A stretch of DNA of 64,000 nucleotides from Chryseobacterium foetidum (GCF_025457425.1 NZ_JAMXIA010000001.1:62001-126000), one strand, 5' to 3'; shown: positions 35,902-45,548, counted from the first letter of the stretch. Numbers and translations: made by a program. Notes: generated by a model from the letters alone, not told the origin.

Positions 35902-38124
35902 ATGAAAAAGCTCTACATCATATTAACCTTCGCAGCATTCGGATTAAATGCTTTTGGACAAAAGACAATTGACCAGAAAGTCACTGAGCTTTTGTCTAAA
36001 ATGACGTTGGAAGAAAAAATCGGTCAGCTCGTTCAGTACAGCGGTTTTGAATACGCCACCGGTCCACAGAATTCTAATTCTGCGAATGTTTTAAACGAAA
36101 TTAAACAAGGGAAAGTTGGTTCAATGCTGAACGTTTCGGGAGCAGAAGAAACGAGAAAATTTCAGGAACTTGCGTTGAAATCAAGACTGAAAATTCCAAT
36201 GTTGTTCGGTCAGGATGTCATTCATGGCTACAGAACTACTTTTCCTGTGAACCTCGGACAGGCAGCAAGCTGGGATTTAAAATTAATTGAAAAATCTGAA
36301 AGAATTGCCGCAACAGAAGCATCCGCTTACGGAATTCACTGGACTTTTGCCCCAATGGTTGATATTGCCAGAGATCCAAGATGGGGAAGAGTGATGGAAG
36401 GTTCGGGCGAAGATACGTACTTGGGAACACAGATTGGTTTGGCAAGAATCAAAGGTTTTCAGGGAAAAGGTTTGGGAAATCTTGATGCAATTATGGCGTG
36501 TGCGAAGCATTTTGCAGCGTACGGAGCAGCAGTTGGCGGCAGAGATTACAATTCGGTAGACATGAGTTTACGACAGCTTCATGAAACCTATTTACCACCT
36601 TTTAAAGCGGCTGCAGAAGCGGGTGTGGCAACTTTTATGAATTCTTTTAACGACATCAATGGAATTCCGGCGACTGCAAACAAATATATTTTAAGGGATA
36701 TTTTAAAAGGTCAATGGAATTACAAGGGTTTTGTGGTTTCAGACTGGGGAAGTATCGGCGAAATGGTCTATCACGGATATGCGAAAGACAATAAAGAAGC
36801 AGCCGAAAAAGCCATCAATGCAGGAAGCGACATGGATATGGAAAGCCGTGCATACATGGCAGAACTTCCGAAATTAGTTCAGAAAGGAAAGGTTGATCCT
36901 AAATTAATTGATGATGCAGCGGGAAGAATTTTAGTTAAGAAATTCGAAATGGGATTATTCGATGATCCTTACCGGTTCAGCAATGAGAAAAGGCAGAAAG
37001 AACAGCTCAACAATCAGGAAAACAGAAAATTCGGGAGAGAATTTGGTTCGAAATCTATTGTTTTACTGAAAAATGAAAAGAACATTCTACCACTTTCAAA
37101 ATCAACAAAGACAATTGCATTGATCGGACCGTTTGGAAAAGAAACAGTTGCCAATCACGGCTTTTGGTCGGTTGCTTTTAAAGATGATAACCAAAGAATT
37201 GTTACCCAATTTGATGGAATTAAAAATCAGTTAGATAAAAACTCAACATTGCTTTATGCAAAAGGTGCCAACGTTGATGACAATGATAAATCGATGTTTG
37301 CCGAAGCGGTTGAAACTGCGAAAAAAGCGGATGTTGTCATCATGACTTTGGGCGAAGGTCATGCCATGAGCGGCGAAGCGAAGAGCAGAAGTAATCTTCA
37401 TTTTTCGGGAGTTCAGGAAGATTTATTAAAAGAAATCGCCAAAACAGGAAAGCCGATTGTTCTGATGATCAACGCAGGAAGACCTTTGGTTTTTGACTGG
37501 GCTGCAGATAATATTCCGACAATCGTTTACACTTGGTGGCTGGGTACGGAAGCCGGAAATTCTATCGCAGACGTTCTTTTTGGAACCGTAAATCCAGCGG
37601 GCAAACTACCAATGACTTTCCCGAGAACGGTTGGACAAGTTCCAATTTACTACAATCATTACAATACAGGTAGACCTGCGAAAAATAATACAGACCGAAA
37701 CTACGTGTCTGCGTACATCGATTTGGATAATGACCCGAAATTCCCGTTTGGTTTTGGCTTGAGCTATACTCAGTTTAAATATTCTGATATGAATTTAAGT
37801 TCGACAAATCTTAAAGGAAATCAGACGTTAAATATTAGCGTAAAAGTTACCAATACCGGAAATTACGATGGCGAAGAAGTGGTGCAATTATATATCAGAG
37901 ATTTATTTGGAAAAGTAGTCAGACCAATAAAAGAATTGAAAGGGTTTGAAAAAGTTTATATCAAAAAAGGAGAAACTAAAACCATCAATTTCACTTTAAC
38001 AATGGAAAATTTAAAGTTCTATGATGACGCATTAAATTACGATTGGGAAGCCGGAGAATTTGATATTATGGTCGGAACAGATTCTCAGAATGTTCAGACG
38101 AAAAAAATTAATTGGGAAAAGTAG
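35902..38124 (+). CDS. GH3 family beta-glucosidase
   Basis: 740 residues with a signal peptide (MKKLYIILTFAAFGLNAFGQ). The (beta/alpha)8 domain (~25-390) holds the nucleophile Asp281 in GFVVSDWGSIGEM. The alpha/beta sandwich follows with the acid/base region around GEGHAMSGEAKSR, and a C-terminal FnIII-like domain ends it. This is the BglX arrangement. It releases glucose from beta-glucan oligosaccharides in the periplasm. It lies 150 bp after GH30, perhaps with its own promoter. Confidence 0.93.
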   Translation: MKKLYIILTFAAFGLNAFGQKTIDQKVTELLSKMTLEEKIGQLVQYSGFEYATGPQNSNSANVLNEIKQGKVGSMLNVSGAEETRKFQELALKSRLKIPMLFGQDVIHGYRTTFPVNLGQAASWDLKLIEKSERIAATEASAYGIHWTFAPMVDIARDPRWGRVMEGSGEDTYLGTQIGLARIKGFQGKGLGNLDAIMACAKHFAAYGAAVGGRDYNSVDMSLRQLHETYLPPFKAAAEAGVATFMNSFNDINGIPATANKYILRDILKGQWNYKGFVVSDWGSIGEMVYHGYAKDNKEAAEKAINAGSDMDMESRAYMAELPKLVQKGKVDPKLIDDAAGRILVKKFEMGLFDDPYRFSNEKRQKEQLNNQENRKFGREFGSKSIVLLKNEKNILPLSKSTKTIALIGPFGKETVANHGFWSVAFKDDNQRIVTQFDGIKNQLDKNSTLLYAKGANVDDNDKSMFAEAVETAKKADVVIMTLGEGHAMSGEAKSRSNLHFSGVQEDLLKEIAKTGKPIVLMINAGRPLVFDWAADNIPTIVYTWWLGTEAGNSIADVLFGTVNPAGKLPMTFPRTVGQVPIYYNHYNTGRPAKNNTDRNYVSAYIDLDNDPKFPFGFGLSYTQFKYSDMNLSSTNLKGNQTLNISVKVTNTGNYDGEEVVQLYIRDLFGKVVRPIKELKGFEKVYIKKGETKTINFTLTMENLKFYDDALNYDWEAGEFDIMVGTDSQNVQTKKINWEK

Positions 38125-38451
38125 ATAATATTTTCAAATTTGAGAGCAGGATAAAACCCGCTTTTGGTGGAAAATGGCATTAACATCAGGTTTGTCATTC
38201 TAAAAGAATCTACATAATGTTTGTAGAAATGCTTACAGCATGACAACTTTGAAAATAATCTTAATCTAAAATTTTTTGACGCAAAGATTTAAATATTATA
38301 ACTCAAAATTTTAAGGAGCAAAGAATGAATCAATGAATTGATTTAAGCTCCTGCATATTTTCAAGCATAAGCGATTTGTCGCATCATTGACCTATTAAAT
38401 CAATGGCATCTTTAAATAAAACTCTGCGTTTAAAAACAGCAAAATTCAAAC
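38125..38451. other. Intergenic region with repeat-like sequence between GH3 and GH16
   Basis: 327 bp without a gene. It contains TTTGTCATTCT (38190s) and, inverted further on, GCATGACAAC, with ATCTACA/TGTAGA internal symmetry, a pattern like common Bacteroidota intergenic elements. A small AATCAATGAATTGATT hairpin lies near 38326-38341. The sequence GGAGCAAAG/ACGCAAAG pattern resembles the repeat at 35760-35895. Confidence 0.4.
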
Positions 38452-39258
38452 ATGAAATTTAAAAAAACAATCGCAATTCTAATCGGAGGAACTTTAGTTT
38501 TCTCATTATTAAATTGTGCTTCAAACAAACCGGATTCAAGCAGAAATTTAATCTGGAGCGACGAATTCAATTACAAAGGCTTACCTGATTCCACAAAATG
38601 GGGTTATGATGTGGGTGGCGATGGTTACGGAAACAATGAAGCTCAGTTTTACACCAAAAACCGTCTTGAAAATGCCAGAGTTGAAAATGGAAATCTCATC
38701 ATTGAAGCCAAAAAAGAAAACTGGGAAAAGAATCAATATACTTCTGCAAGGCTTTTAACGAAAGGAAAATTTTCATTTCAGTACGGGACTGTTGAAGTCC
38801 GTGCGAAACTACCGAAAGGTCGCGGAACGTGGCCCGCTATCTGGATGATGAGCGAAAATATGAAAGAATGGCCCGATGACGGCGAACTGGATATCATGGA
38901 ACACGTCGGTTTTAATCAGGGGTTTGTTCATGCTTCAGTTCATACTAAAAAGTACAATCACATTATCAATACTCAGAAAACAGATACGCTTTTTGTAAAA
39001 GATACCAGCGAAAAATTCCATATCTACAAAGCGGACTGGACACCCGAGAAAATTGATGTCTACATCGATGATCAGAAGTTTTTCACCTATGAAAATAAAG
39101 AAAAGACTTATGAATCATGGCCATTTGATCAGCCTTATTTTATTATTCTAAATCTTGCCGTCGGCGGATTTTGGGGTGGAAAAAAAGGAATTGATGATTC
39201 AATTTTCCCACAGAAATATGAGATTGATTATGTAAGAGTTTATCAAAAAAAGAAATAA
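38452..39258 (+). CDS. GH16 family glucanase (laminarinase-like), lipoprotein
   Basis: 268 residues. The lipobox FSLLNC-ASNK places Cys22 as the lipid site. The beta-jelly-roll has the GH16 active-site motif ELDIMEH (Glu145 nucleophile, Asp147, Glu150 acid/base). The upstream WPAIWMM and downstream FWGGKKGIDDS segments fit endo-beta-1,3-glucanases. It hydrolyses beta-1,3-glucan to oligosaccharides that SusC/D take up. A strong terminator follows 30 bp after the stop. Confidence 0.92.
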   Translation: MKFKKTIAILIGGTLVFSLLNCASNKPDSSRNLIWSDEFNYKGLPDSTKWGYDVGGDGYGNNEAQFYTKNRLENARVENGNLIIEAKKENWEKNQYTSARLLTKGKFSFQYGTVEVRAKLPKGRGTWPAIWMMSENMKEWPDDGELDIMEHVGFNQGFVHASVHTKKYNHIINTQKTDTLFVKDTSEKFHIYKADWTPEKIDVYIDDQKFFTYENKEKTYESWPFDQPYFIILNLAVGGFWGGKKGIDDSIFPQKYEIDYVRVYQKKK

Positions 39259-39288
39259 ACTACACTTCATATTAACATTTTTATTTTA

Positions 39289-39328
39289 AGTTTCGGCAGG
39301 GCAGTGGTTCTGCCGAAACTGTTTTTTT
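39289..39328 (+). terminator. Intrinsic terminator after GH16
   Basis: AGTTTCGGCAG (39289-39299) and CTGCCGAAACT (39310-39320) form an 11-bp perfect stem, then GTTTTTTTT. It ends the glucan locus. Confidence 0.92.
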
Positions 39329-39455
39329 TAAACAAATTATAGAATTTAATTTGGTTAAATTTTTAATTCAAAATCAAAAAAAATCCGAAACAAAAAGTTC
39401 CGGATTCTATATATAATTGAAATATTAATTATTATCACTGACTCATTACCCATGA

Positions 39456-40265
39456 TTATTCAACATCATACTTGCTGATCACCTTCTGAGTAACTCCTGA
39501 GCTGCTGAAACCTCCGTCATGGAAAAGATTCTGCATAGTCACTTTTTTCGTTAAATCTGAGAATAATGTTACGCAGTAATCTGCACATTCCAATGCGGTT
39601 GCGTTACCAAGTGGAGACATATCTTCAGCGTAACCCATGAATCCGCCGAAACCTTTCACACCGCTTCCTGCAGTAGTTGGAGTAGGAGATTGAGAAACCG
39701 TGTTTACACGTACTTTTCTCTGTCCCCAGTAGTTTCCGAAAGTTCTTGCGATACTTTCAAGATATGCTTTGTTGTCAGACATATCGTTATAGTCAGGGAA
39801 TGTTCTCTGTGCAGCAATGTAAGTCAATGCCAAAATACTTCCCCATTCGTTCATACAGTCTTTCTCGTAAGCCACTCTCATCACTTTGTGGAAAGAAACT
39901 GCTGAGATATCCCAACCTTTCTCCAACCAGTCGTAGTTCATTTCGGTGTAATGTTTTCCTTTTCTTACATTGATAGACATCCCGATAGAGTGCAGGATAA
40001 AATCGATTTTACCAAATTTTGCAGTTGCAGCATCAAAAAGTTTTTCAAGATCTTCGATAGATGTAGCATCTGCACCAATCACCTCAGAACCTGTCTTTTC
40101 AGCCAAAGCATTCAATTCCCCCATTCTCAGGGCAATTGGAGCGTTTGATAAGATAAATTCTGCACCTTCTTCATGGCATCTTTCTGCAACTTTCCAAGCG
40201 ATTGATTGTTCATTAAGGGCTCCAAATATAATTCCCTTCTTGCCTTTAAGTAAACCGTATGACAT
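39456..40265 (-). CDS. fabI: Enoyl-[acyl-carrier-protein] reductase FabI
   Basis: 269 residues. NAD(P)H-dependent final step of each fatty-acid elongation cycle. The FabI signatures are IIFGALNEQSIAWKVA (nucleotide-binding, with SIAW), LHSIGMS, and the catalytic Tyr159-x6-Lys166 in FPDYNDMSDNKAYLES. The KVRVNTVSQSPTPT region is the substrate loop with a Pro/Thr-rich variant. A -7 box TACATTTG is on the minus strand at 40290-40297. It is the usual length and probably the only FabI. Confidence 0.94.
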   Translation of the reverse strand: MSYGLLKGKKGIIFGALNEQSIAWKVAERCHEEGAEFILSNAPIALRMGELNALAEKTGSEVIGADATSIEDLEKLFDAATAKFGKIDFILHSIGMSINVRKGKHYTEMNYDWLEKGWDISAVSFHKVMRVAYEKDCMNEWGSILALTYIAAQRTFPDYNDMSDNKAYLESIARTFGNYWGQRKVRVNTVSQSPTPTTAGSGVKGFGGFMGYAEDMSPLGNATALECADYCVTLFSDLTKKVTMQNLFHDGGFSSSGVTQKVISKYDVE

Positions 40266-40289
40266 AGTATTTTAATGTTTATTAATCCA

Positions 40290-40297
40290 CAAATGTA
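40290..40297 (-). promoter_or_regulatory. -7 promoter box of fabI
   Basis: Minus-strand TACATTTG, matching TAnnTTTG, 25 bp before the fabI start. The -33 element is not clear. Confidence 0.4.
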
Positions 40298-40324
40298 ACG
40301 AATATTTGTGTTTAAAGCATAATA

Positions 40325-40360
40325 AAAAACGATGCCTTTAGTAAAAAAGACATCGTTTTT
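40325..40360 (-). terminator. Terminator of the stress-type small protein gene
   Basis: AAAAACGATG (40325-40334) and CATCGTTTTT (40351-40360) form a 10-bp stem, with flanking T residues on the minus strand. It separates the gene at 40387 from fabI. Confidence 0.75.
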
Positions 40361-40386
40361 CTTTGAAATATTTATATGACTGAATT

Positions 40387-40686
40387 TTAATTCGTTTTCT
40401 TGTTCCATTCTGCCTTCACATCTTCTGCGGCATCTTTGGTTTTTTCCCATGCATCGCTGGCTCCCTGTTTAATATCGTCCCAGGTATCTCCGGCTTTTTC
40501 TTTTGCTCTTTCAAGCCATCCTTCGCTTGTCGCTTCTTCGTCGTTATTTCTTCTTTCGTTGATATAATCTTTAGCTCGGTCTGCTAAATCCTCAACTTTC
40601 CATTTTGCGTTGTCTGCAGCGTTTTTCAAAGAATCTTTGGTGTTGTCTACTGCGTTTTCTGCTTTGTTGTAATCTTGATTTTCCAT
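40387..40686 (-). CDS. Hydrophilic helical stress-type protein
   Basis: 99 residues, highly charged, with no hydrophobic segment and many 11-residue-like repeats rich in Ala, Lys, Asp and Glu (NAADNAKWKVEDLADRAKD, ERAKEKAGDTWDDIKQGA). This pattern resembles YtxH/CsbD-like or LEA-type proteins that accumulate under desiccation or osmotic stress; homology is not proved. It ends with KAEWNKKTN. Confidence 0.7.
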   Translation of the reverse strand: MENQDYNKAENAVDNTKDSLKNAADNAKWKVEDLADRAKDYINERRNNDEEATSEGWLERAKEKAGDTWDDIKQGASDAWEKTKDAAEDVKAEWNKKTN

Positions 40687-40991
40687 TTTATTTTATATTT
40701 AAGGTGTTATGTTTTTGTTTAAACAATAAGCATTCCTAAAAACTTTTGGAATTGTTAAAATTCTCATAATTTATTTTTACTGTTTCAATTTAATTCCAAA
40801 ACAAATTTCTTCAAACGACACTTTCTGATTGTTTTTAATAAAATATCGACGGTATTTTGAATAATTAAATTTCATTATAAAATCATTTAATCAAAATATT
40901 ATTTGTCTAAATTTAATAAAATATGATTTATGTTCATTTATTTATATATAATAATTAAATATATTTGTGCCTTTAAAAATCAAATGAACTC
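40687..40991. other. AT-rich intergenic region
   Basis: 305 bp between divergent genes, very AT-rich, with no gene or repeat seen. A -7 box TATATTTG at 40960-40967 probably serves the surface protein gene at 40992. Confidence 0.5.
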
Positions 40992-42146
40992 ATGAAAAAA
41001 AAGATAGTACTTTTATCGGCATCATTCCTTTTATCAGTAAATATGATCAACGCTCAGGTCGGAATAGGAACCACAACGCCTGATAACTCATCGATTCTTC
41101 ATCTCAACAGCAGCAATAAAGGTCTTCTACTCACAAGCATTGCACTTACTTCATCTACAGACAACACTACAATTCCTTCTCCTGCTTCAGGACTGCTGAT
41201 CTGGAACAACGGTACAGGCGGCTTCACTCCGGCAGGACTATATTACTGGGACAATTCCAAATGGAATATTTTGTCAACTGGCACTACTATCACAGGAAGC
41301 GGCACAACATCTTCGGGTTGGAGTACTTCCGGAAACAATTCAGGATTAAGTTCAGGTGCATCCACAACACTTTCTATCGGTACCGCAACGTATGACGATC
41401 TTATTTTTAAAGTGAACAATACTTATGCTGGGAGACTGGGCACCAATAATTCTGTACAGATGGGTACAGGAACTTCGGCCTCGCAAAGCGGAACGGCTTT
41501 AGGTCACAATGCCAAATCCACAAGCAATGAAAGTACTGCAGTGGGAGCAAATTCCACCGCTGCCGGTTTTCAGTCGGCTTCTTTTGGCTATAATTCTAAA
41601 ACAAATTCCAATAGTGAAACAGCTATCGGATATAATACTATAACTAACGGTCAAAATTCTACTGCGTTAGGATCAGGAGCTTCTGCAACAGGGCAAAATT
41701 CAACAGCGATTGGTTACGGATCTGCAACTGCACAGCCAAACGCCATTGTTTTGGGGAATTCGGGTGTTAACGTTGGTGTTGGGACGTCTACACCCAACAC
41801 CTCCGCAAAGCTGGATGTGAACGGACAGTTTAAACTGGGTGATAAAGGAAGCATCACAAAAAATATACTGAGTTTTGAAGCGTATCCAGGCATATCTATC
41901 AATAATCTTTCTGCGGGAGGTTCTGCGGAAATTGATATTGCAGTTCCACCTGCAGCACAGATCAGCTCAACGAGAGCCAGCATCGTGGTTTCGCCGGCAG
42001 GAGATTTTACAGGGAACTCTACCTTTGCCATTTCAAATCCAAGATATACATCTTCATCCAATATAAGAATTAATGTTACGAATATTTCCGGTGCTGCGGC
42101 AAGTCTTTATTACGGACATTTTTTTGTGACAGTGAATGAATTTTAA
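40992..42146 (+). CDS. Secreted surface protein with YadA-head-like repeats
   Basis: 384 residues with a signal peptide ending NMINAQ. The N-terminal QVGIGTTTPDNSSILHLNSSNKGLLL is typical of flavobacterial surface proteins. Residues ~165-255 contain about six 14-residue repeats of the form TAxGxNSxAxGxNS, as in the left-handed beta-roll head of trimeric autotransporter adhesins. The C-terminal ~100 residues are a separate beta domain. There is no obvious membrane anchor or type IX sorting signal, so it is probably released or loosely bound. Function is likely adhesion, but is inferred. Confidence 0.78.
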   Translation: MKKKIVLLSASFLLSVNMINAQVGIGTTTPDNSSILHLNSSNKGLLLTSIALTSSTDNTTIPSPASGLLIWNNGTGGFTPAGLYYWDNSKWNILSTGTTITGSGTTSSGWSTSGNNSGLSSGASTTLSIGTATYDDLIFKVNNTYAGRLGTNNSVQMGTGTSASQSGTALGHNAKSTSNESTAVGANSTAAGFQSASFGYNSKTNSNSETAIGYNTITNGQNSTALGSGASATGQNSTAIGYGSATAQPNAIVLGNSGVNVGVGTSTPNTSAKLDVNGQFKLGDKGSITKNILSFEAYPGISINNLSAGGSAEIDIAVPPAAQISSTRASIVVSPAGDFTGNSTFAISNPRYTSSSNIRINVTNISGAAASLYYGHFFVTVNEF

Positions 42147-42429
42147 AAAAGAAACTGGGAGTAAAGGAATATTTTTTAAATAAGTGAAAATTCTGCATTG
42201 TTTAAATCTCACCTTTAATTTAATGAATCGGTTTTTCCGAATTTTGTAAGATTGTTTTCCGAATGATAATCATTTAAGCGAAATTGTTATTAAAAGTTAA
42301 AAGGTATTTTATTACCAAGGTAGCTTTCGTAAAATATTTATCCAAGATGTGATAAAATCATAATTTTTCTTTATGTTTGAATCGTAAAATATTTTCTGAA
42401 AACTTTAATTTTAAAATTACTAATAATCA

Positions 42430-43257
42430 ATGAAACTAAAATTATCTATTCTTGCAATGTGCTTTTACAGTGCACAGTTTTTCTCACAACAATACTATGG
42501 CAAACAGCAGTCTAAAGATCTTCCCAAAGCTGAATTTACTTTAGCTGACGGCTCCAAAGTTGACGCTTTCTTCGTAGGATATACCTATCCAAACGGTACT
42601 TATCCGGGCTTTTTCGATAAAGATGATATCTACAATTTTGTTTATAAAAAAACGAAAACGTCAGCGGATGAGAAATTTGGAGCAAATGAAGTGAAACTGG
42701 TAAAAATCTATGATGACCATGATGATGTAGTGAATGCCATTGAAAGGCTCGACATGAAATATATCGATAAAAACGGTCAGGTTTCAGACAAGAAAAAAAG
42801 ATCGTTCCAGCCATTGCTTTATGATGGAAAATTGCAGATCTTCGGTTCAAATCTTACCATTTGCACAGGTGCAGCCTGTAATTATGTCTACTCAAAAATA
42901 TATATTAAAAATGCAAAGGATGATTTTGCCGTAATGCCTGTAGATTACGATAAAATGGGACTTTTTGCCGGCTCACTTTATGATAAAATGGTTGAAGCCT
43001 TTAAATATGCAGGCAGAAACTGTCCGGAATTTCAAAAATATATGGATAATTTTCAGAGCAAACTTGACGATAAGGATTTCAAAAAACAAATCAATGAGAG
43101 ATTCAAGGGTGTAAGAAAAAAAGCCTATGAAGACGGCAAAATTGCAAAATTAGGCTACAACGGAACTCAGGAACTGATAGGTCAGTACATGCTTCAGGCC
43201 TACCTGGATTTTTATGGAGGTATCGTCAGGGAATACGAAAAAAACTGTCCGAACTGA
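42430..43257 (+). CDS. Secreted protein of unknown function, paralogue 1
   Basis: 275 residues with a signal peptide (LSILAMCFYSAQFFSQ). The mature chain has conserved segments LPKAEFTLADGSKVDAFF and the C-terminal GIVREYEKNCPN. It contains two Cys-bearing spots (CTGAACNYVYSKIY). The same shape recurs in the next gene 82 bp downstream, so the two are tandem paralogues. Not recognised as any family I can name. Confidence 0.7.
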   Translation: MKLKLSILAMCFYSAQFFSQQYYGKQQSKDLPKAEFTLADGSKVDAFFVGYTYPNGTYPGFFDKDDIYNFVYKKTKTSADEKFGANEVKLVKIYDDHDDVVNAIERLDMKYIDKNGQVSDKKKRSFQPLLYDGKLQIFGSNLTICTGAACNYVYSKIYIKNAKDDFAVMPVDYDKMGLFAGSLYDKMVEAFKYAGRNCPEFQKYMDNFQSKLDDKDFKKQINERFKGVRKKAYEDGKIAKLGYNGTQELIGQYMLQAYLDFYGGIVREYEKNCPN

Positions 43258-43338
43258 TTTAAATTAAACAATATAACTTTAAATAAAATTCAATACTACC
43301 TCAAACTACTCTTATAAAAACAGAACTTAAACTTATCA

Positions 43339-44172
43339 ATGAAAAAGATCATCCCTTTACTATTACTTTTTATCGCAGTGCAGATTACGGCACAGAAGAA
43401 AAGTGATTACGCACCTGTAGAAATTACCAAAGCTGATGGCAGCAAAATGACCGTACTGTTTAAAAGAATCACTCTTCCGCAGTTAAGCAGTTTTAAAAGC
43501 TTCTTCGGCGGAGAGCAGAACACCAATGTGAAGATCGAATACAAGACCTCTGAAGACGGTCAGAAAATGACGATGAATTCTAAAGACATTGTTGGTTTTA
43601 AGTTGCTGGATAAAGACAGTGATGAGATTGCATCTTTCGAACGTTTATCCATAAGGGTTTTCGATAAAAATAACGTTTTAAAAGATCTGAAGCAGGTGAT
43701 GTACATGCCTTTGGTGTATGAAGGTAAAATAAATGTCTATGGAGAAGCCAATTTTATCTGTCAGACTTCTCCGGGCAGCAATAAAATTGTAAAAGGCACT
43801 TGTGAGTATGCGTACTCCACATTTTATCTTAAGAATAATCAGGAAAATTTTGCGGTTACGCCTCTTGACATAAAATTGTTCAACAGAGAAAGAAGTCTGG
43901 ATAATTTTGCGAATGCCTACAAAGTTGCCGGTAAAGACTGTCCTGCATTCACAAAGTATCTGGATGACTTACGCACAAGGGTATATGATAAAGCTTTTAC
44001 AAAAAAAATGCGGGAGGATATGATCAGCTACCGTAAAGAGGTGAAAAAAGCTTCTCATGAAATTGACGGAAACCGGGAAGGGAGAATGGAATATATAGGA
44101 AGGCAGTTATTTCTGCACGAAGCCCAGATGTACATTGACATCGTGAAAGAATACGAAAAAAACTGTCCGTAA
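43339..44172 (+). CDS. Secreted protein of unknown function, paralogue 2
   Basis: 277 residues with a signal peptide (MKKIIPLLLLFIAVQITAQ). It aligns with the preceding gene: APVEITKADGSKMTVLF against AEFTLADGSKVDAFF, a FLYDGK/LVYEGK core, CEYAYSTFYL against CNYVYSKIYI, and the ends VKEYEKNCP. The shared Cys and Tyr positions suggest a common fold. A terminator follows 11 bp after the stop, so both genes may form one transcript. Confidence 0.7.
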   Translation: MKKIIPLLLLFIAVQITAQKKSDYAPVEITKADGSKMTVLFKRITLPQLSSFKSFFGGEQNTNVKIEYKTSEDGQKMTMNSKDIVGFKLLDKDSDEIASFERLSIRVFDKNNVLKDLKQVMYMPLVYEGKINVYGEANFICQTSPGSNKIVKGTCEYAYSTFYLKNNQENFAVTPLDIKLFNRERSLDNFANAYKVAGKDCPAFTKYLDDLRTRVYDKAFTKKMREDMISYRKEVKKASHEIDGNREGRMEYIGRQLFLHEAQMYIDIVKEYEKNCP

Positions 44173-44182
44173 TCATGATAAT

Positions 44183-44214
44183 AAAAAGGATTTCAAAATT
44201 TTGAAATCCTTTTT
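44183..44214 (+). terminator. Terminator after the paralogue pair
   Basis: A 32-bp perfect palindrome centred on TTTCAAAATTTTGAAA, bordered by A and T runs, 10 bp after the stop of paralogue 2. Confidence 0.8.
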
Positions 44215-44231
44215 ATTTTATTTAAATCTGC

Positions 44232-44300
44232 TGTTTGAAAATTTCATCAAAATTAACTCCCTTTAGGGTCGGGGAAATTAATTTTGATAAAATTCAAACA
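44232..44300. repeat. Palindromic element with TCCCTTTAGGG centre
   Basis: TGTTTGAA...ATCAAAATTAA and its near-complete reverse complement enclose CTCCCTTTAGGGTCGGGGA. It resembles intergenic elements common in Bacteroidota and lies between a plus and a minus gene. Confidence 0.55.
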
Positions 44301-44324
44301 GGCTCTTGAAACCAGCTTTTTAAA

Positions 44325-44525
44325 TTAGTTTTTCCTAATATACTTCAAAGCATAACTTGACGGAAAATAAACCATTGATGTCAAGAGAAACAGAATTGCA
44401 GTCATTCCAAAAAATTCTGTAAATCTCATCATCATACTTGGTTCTAAACGGTCTCCGTCTGCAATGAAACCAAAGGTTGCAAGAACAAACGATACGGCAA
44501 GAAGTCCTAAAAATTTAGATTTCAT
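44325..44525 (-). CDS. Small membrane protein
   Basis: 66 residues with two predicted membrane helices (LLAVSFVLATFGFIAD and a central FFGMTAILFLLTSMVYFPSSYAL), ending KYIRKN. The start at 44525 is chosen; an upstream start at 44549 adds a Lys/Thr tail. No known family. It may be a regulator of a membrane complex or a stress peptide, but nothing in the sequence decides. Confidence 0.55.
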   Translation of the reverse strand: MKSKFLGLLAVSFVLATFGFIADGDRLEPSMMMRFTEFFGMTAILFLLTSMVYFPSSYALKYIRKN

Positions 44526-44595
44526 AGTTTTTGTTTTAATATTTATCACTCAATATTGAACGGGAATTGGCTGATTTTATTTTGGAATTAAAAAA

Positions 44596-45450
44596 TTATT
44601 TCACAACCCTTTCCAAAACCCATTCAATCAGATTTTGCTCTGAAGCGTGATGGTCTTTAGAAAATTCTCCTCTTCGTCGGTTGGCAATTACATTGTTTAC
44701 GGTAATGGCTTTATGACCCAAAAGTTGAGAGAAAGCATAGATAGCAGATGTTTCCATCTCAAAATTGGTGATGCCAAGATCGTTTAAATTTTCTAAAAAT
44801 TGTTCGTCTGTTGCCAGTAGACGCAATTGTCGGCCTTGTGGTGCATAGAAGCCAGGGAAAGTTGCAGTATTCCCGTGGTATTTTGCGTCTTTGTAGAGCT
44901 CGCCCAATTCTTCAGACCATTCTGAGAAATAGAGCATTGGTTTTATCTTTTCGTAAGGGAATTTTTCATAAAAACTCTTTGAAAATTCATTTTCAAACTG
45001 ATAATCTTTGTAGAAATTCATCAGTCCGTCAAGACCAACTACATTTTGGGTAACGAGCATATTGTCTACTTCCACGTCGGGATTTACACTTCCGCAGGTT
45101 CCCATTCTGAAAAGTTGAAGTGAAGTTTTTTGAGATTTGATTTCTTTCTTTTTTAAATCAATATTCACCAAAGCATCCAGCTCATTCATCACGATATCAA
45201 TGTTTTCGGTACCGATTCCTGTGGACATCACGGTGATTCTTTCGCCTCTTAAAATTCCCGTATGAGTATAAAATTCTCTTTTATTTTTTTTTATTTCTAC
45301 TTTGTCGAAATGTTTTGAAACCTTTGCTACACGGTCGGGATCGCCAACAAGAATAATTTTCTCTGCAATATCTTCCGGTAGAAGATTTAGATGATAGATG
45401 CTTCCGTCTTCATTGAGAATAAGTTCCGAAGCTGCAAGTTGATTAAGCAT
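44596..45450 (-). CDS. Nucleoside phosphorylase (PNP/UDP family)
   Basis: 284 residues. It cleaves nucleosides with phosphate to base and (deoxy)ribose-1-phosphate. The phosphate-site segment VGDPDRVAKV and GTCGSVNPDVEV, and the NFEMETSAIYAFSQLLGHKA motif near the C-terminus, are typical of the uridine phosphorylase branch. It lacks a signal peptide and is cytosolic. It is transcribed alone. Confidence 0.88.
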   Translation of the reverse strand: MLNQLAASELILNEDGSIYHLNLLPEDIAEKIILVGDPDRVAKVSKHFDKVEIKKNKREFYTHTGILRGERITVMSTGIGTENIDIVMNELDALVNIDLKKKEIKSQKTSLQLFRMGTCGSVNPDVEVDNMLVTQNVVGLDGLMNFYKDYQFENEFSKSFYEKFPYEKIKPMLYFSEWSEELGELYKDAKYHGNTATFPGFYAPQGRQLRLLATDEQFLENLNDLGITNFEMETSAIYAFSQLLGHKAITVNNVIANRRRGEFSKDHHASEQNLIEWVLERVVK

Positions 45451-45548
45451 AATGTTTATTTTTCTGTTTCTAAAAGTACTAAAATTGATGTAAACGAAAT
45501 GTAAACATTATTTAATTTATCGTTAAAATGTTAGCAAAACAAAGAAGG

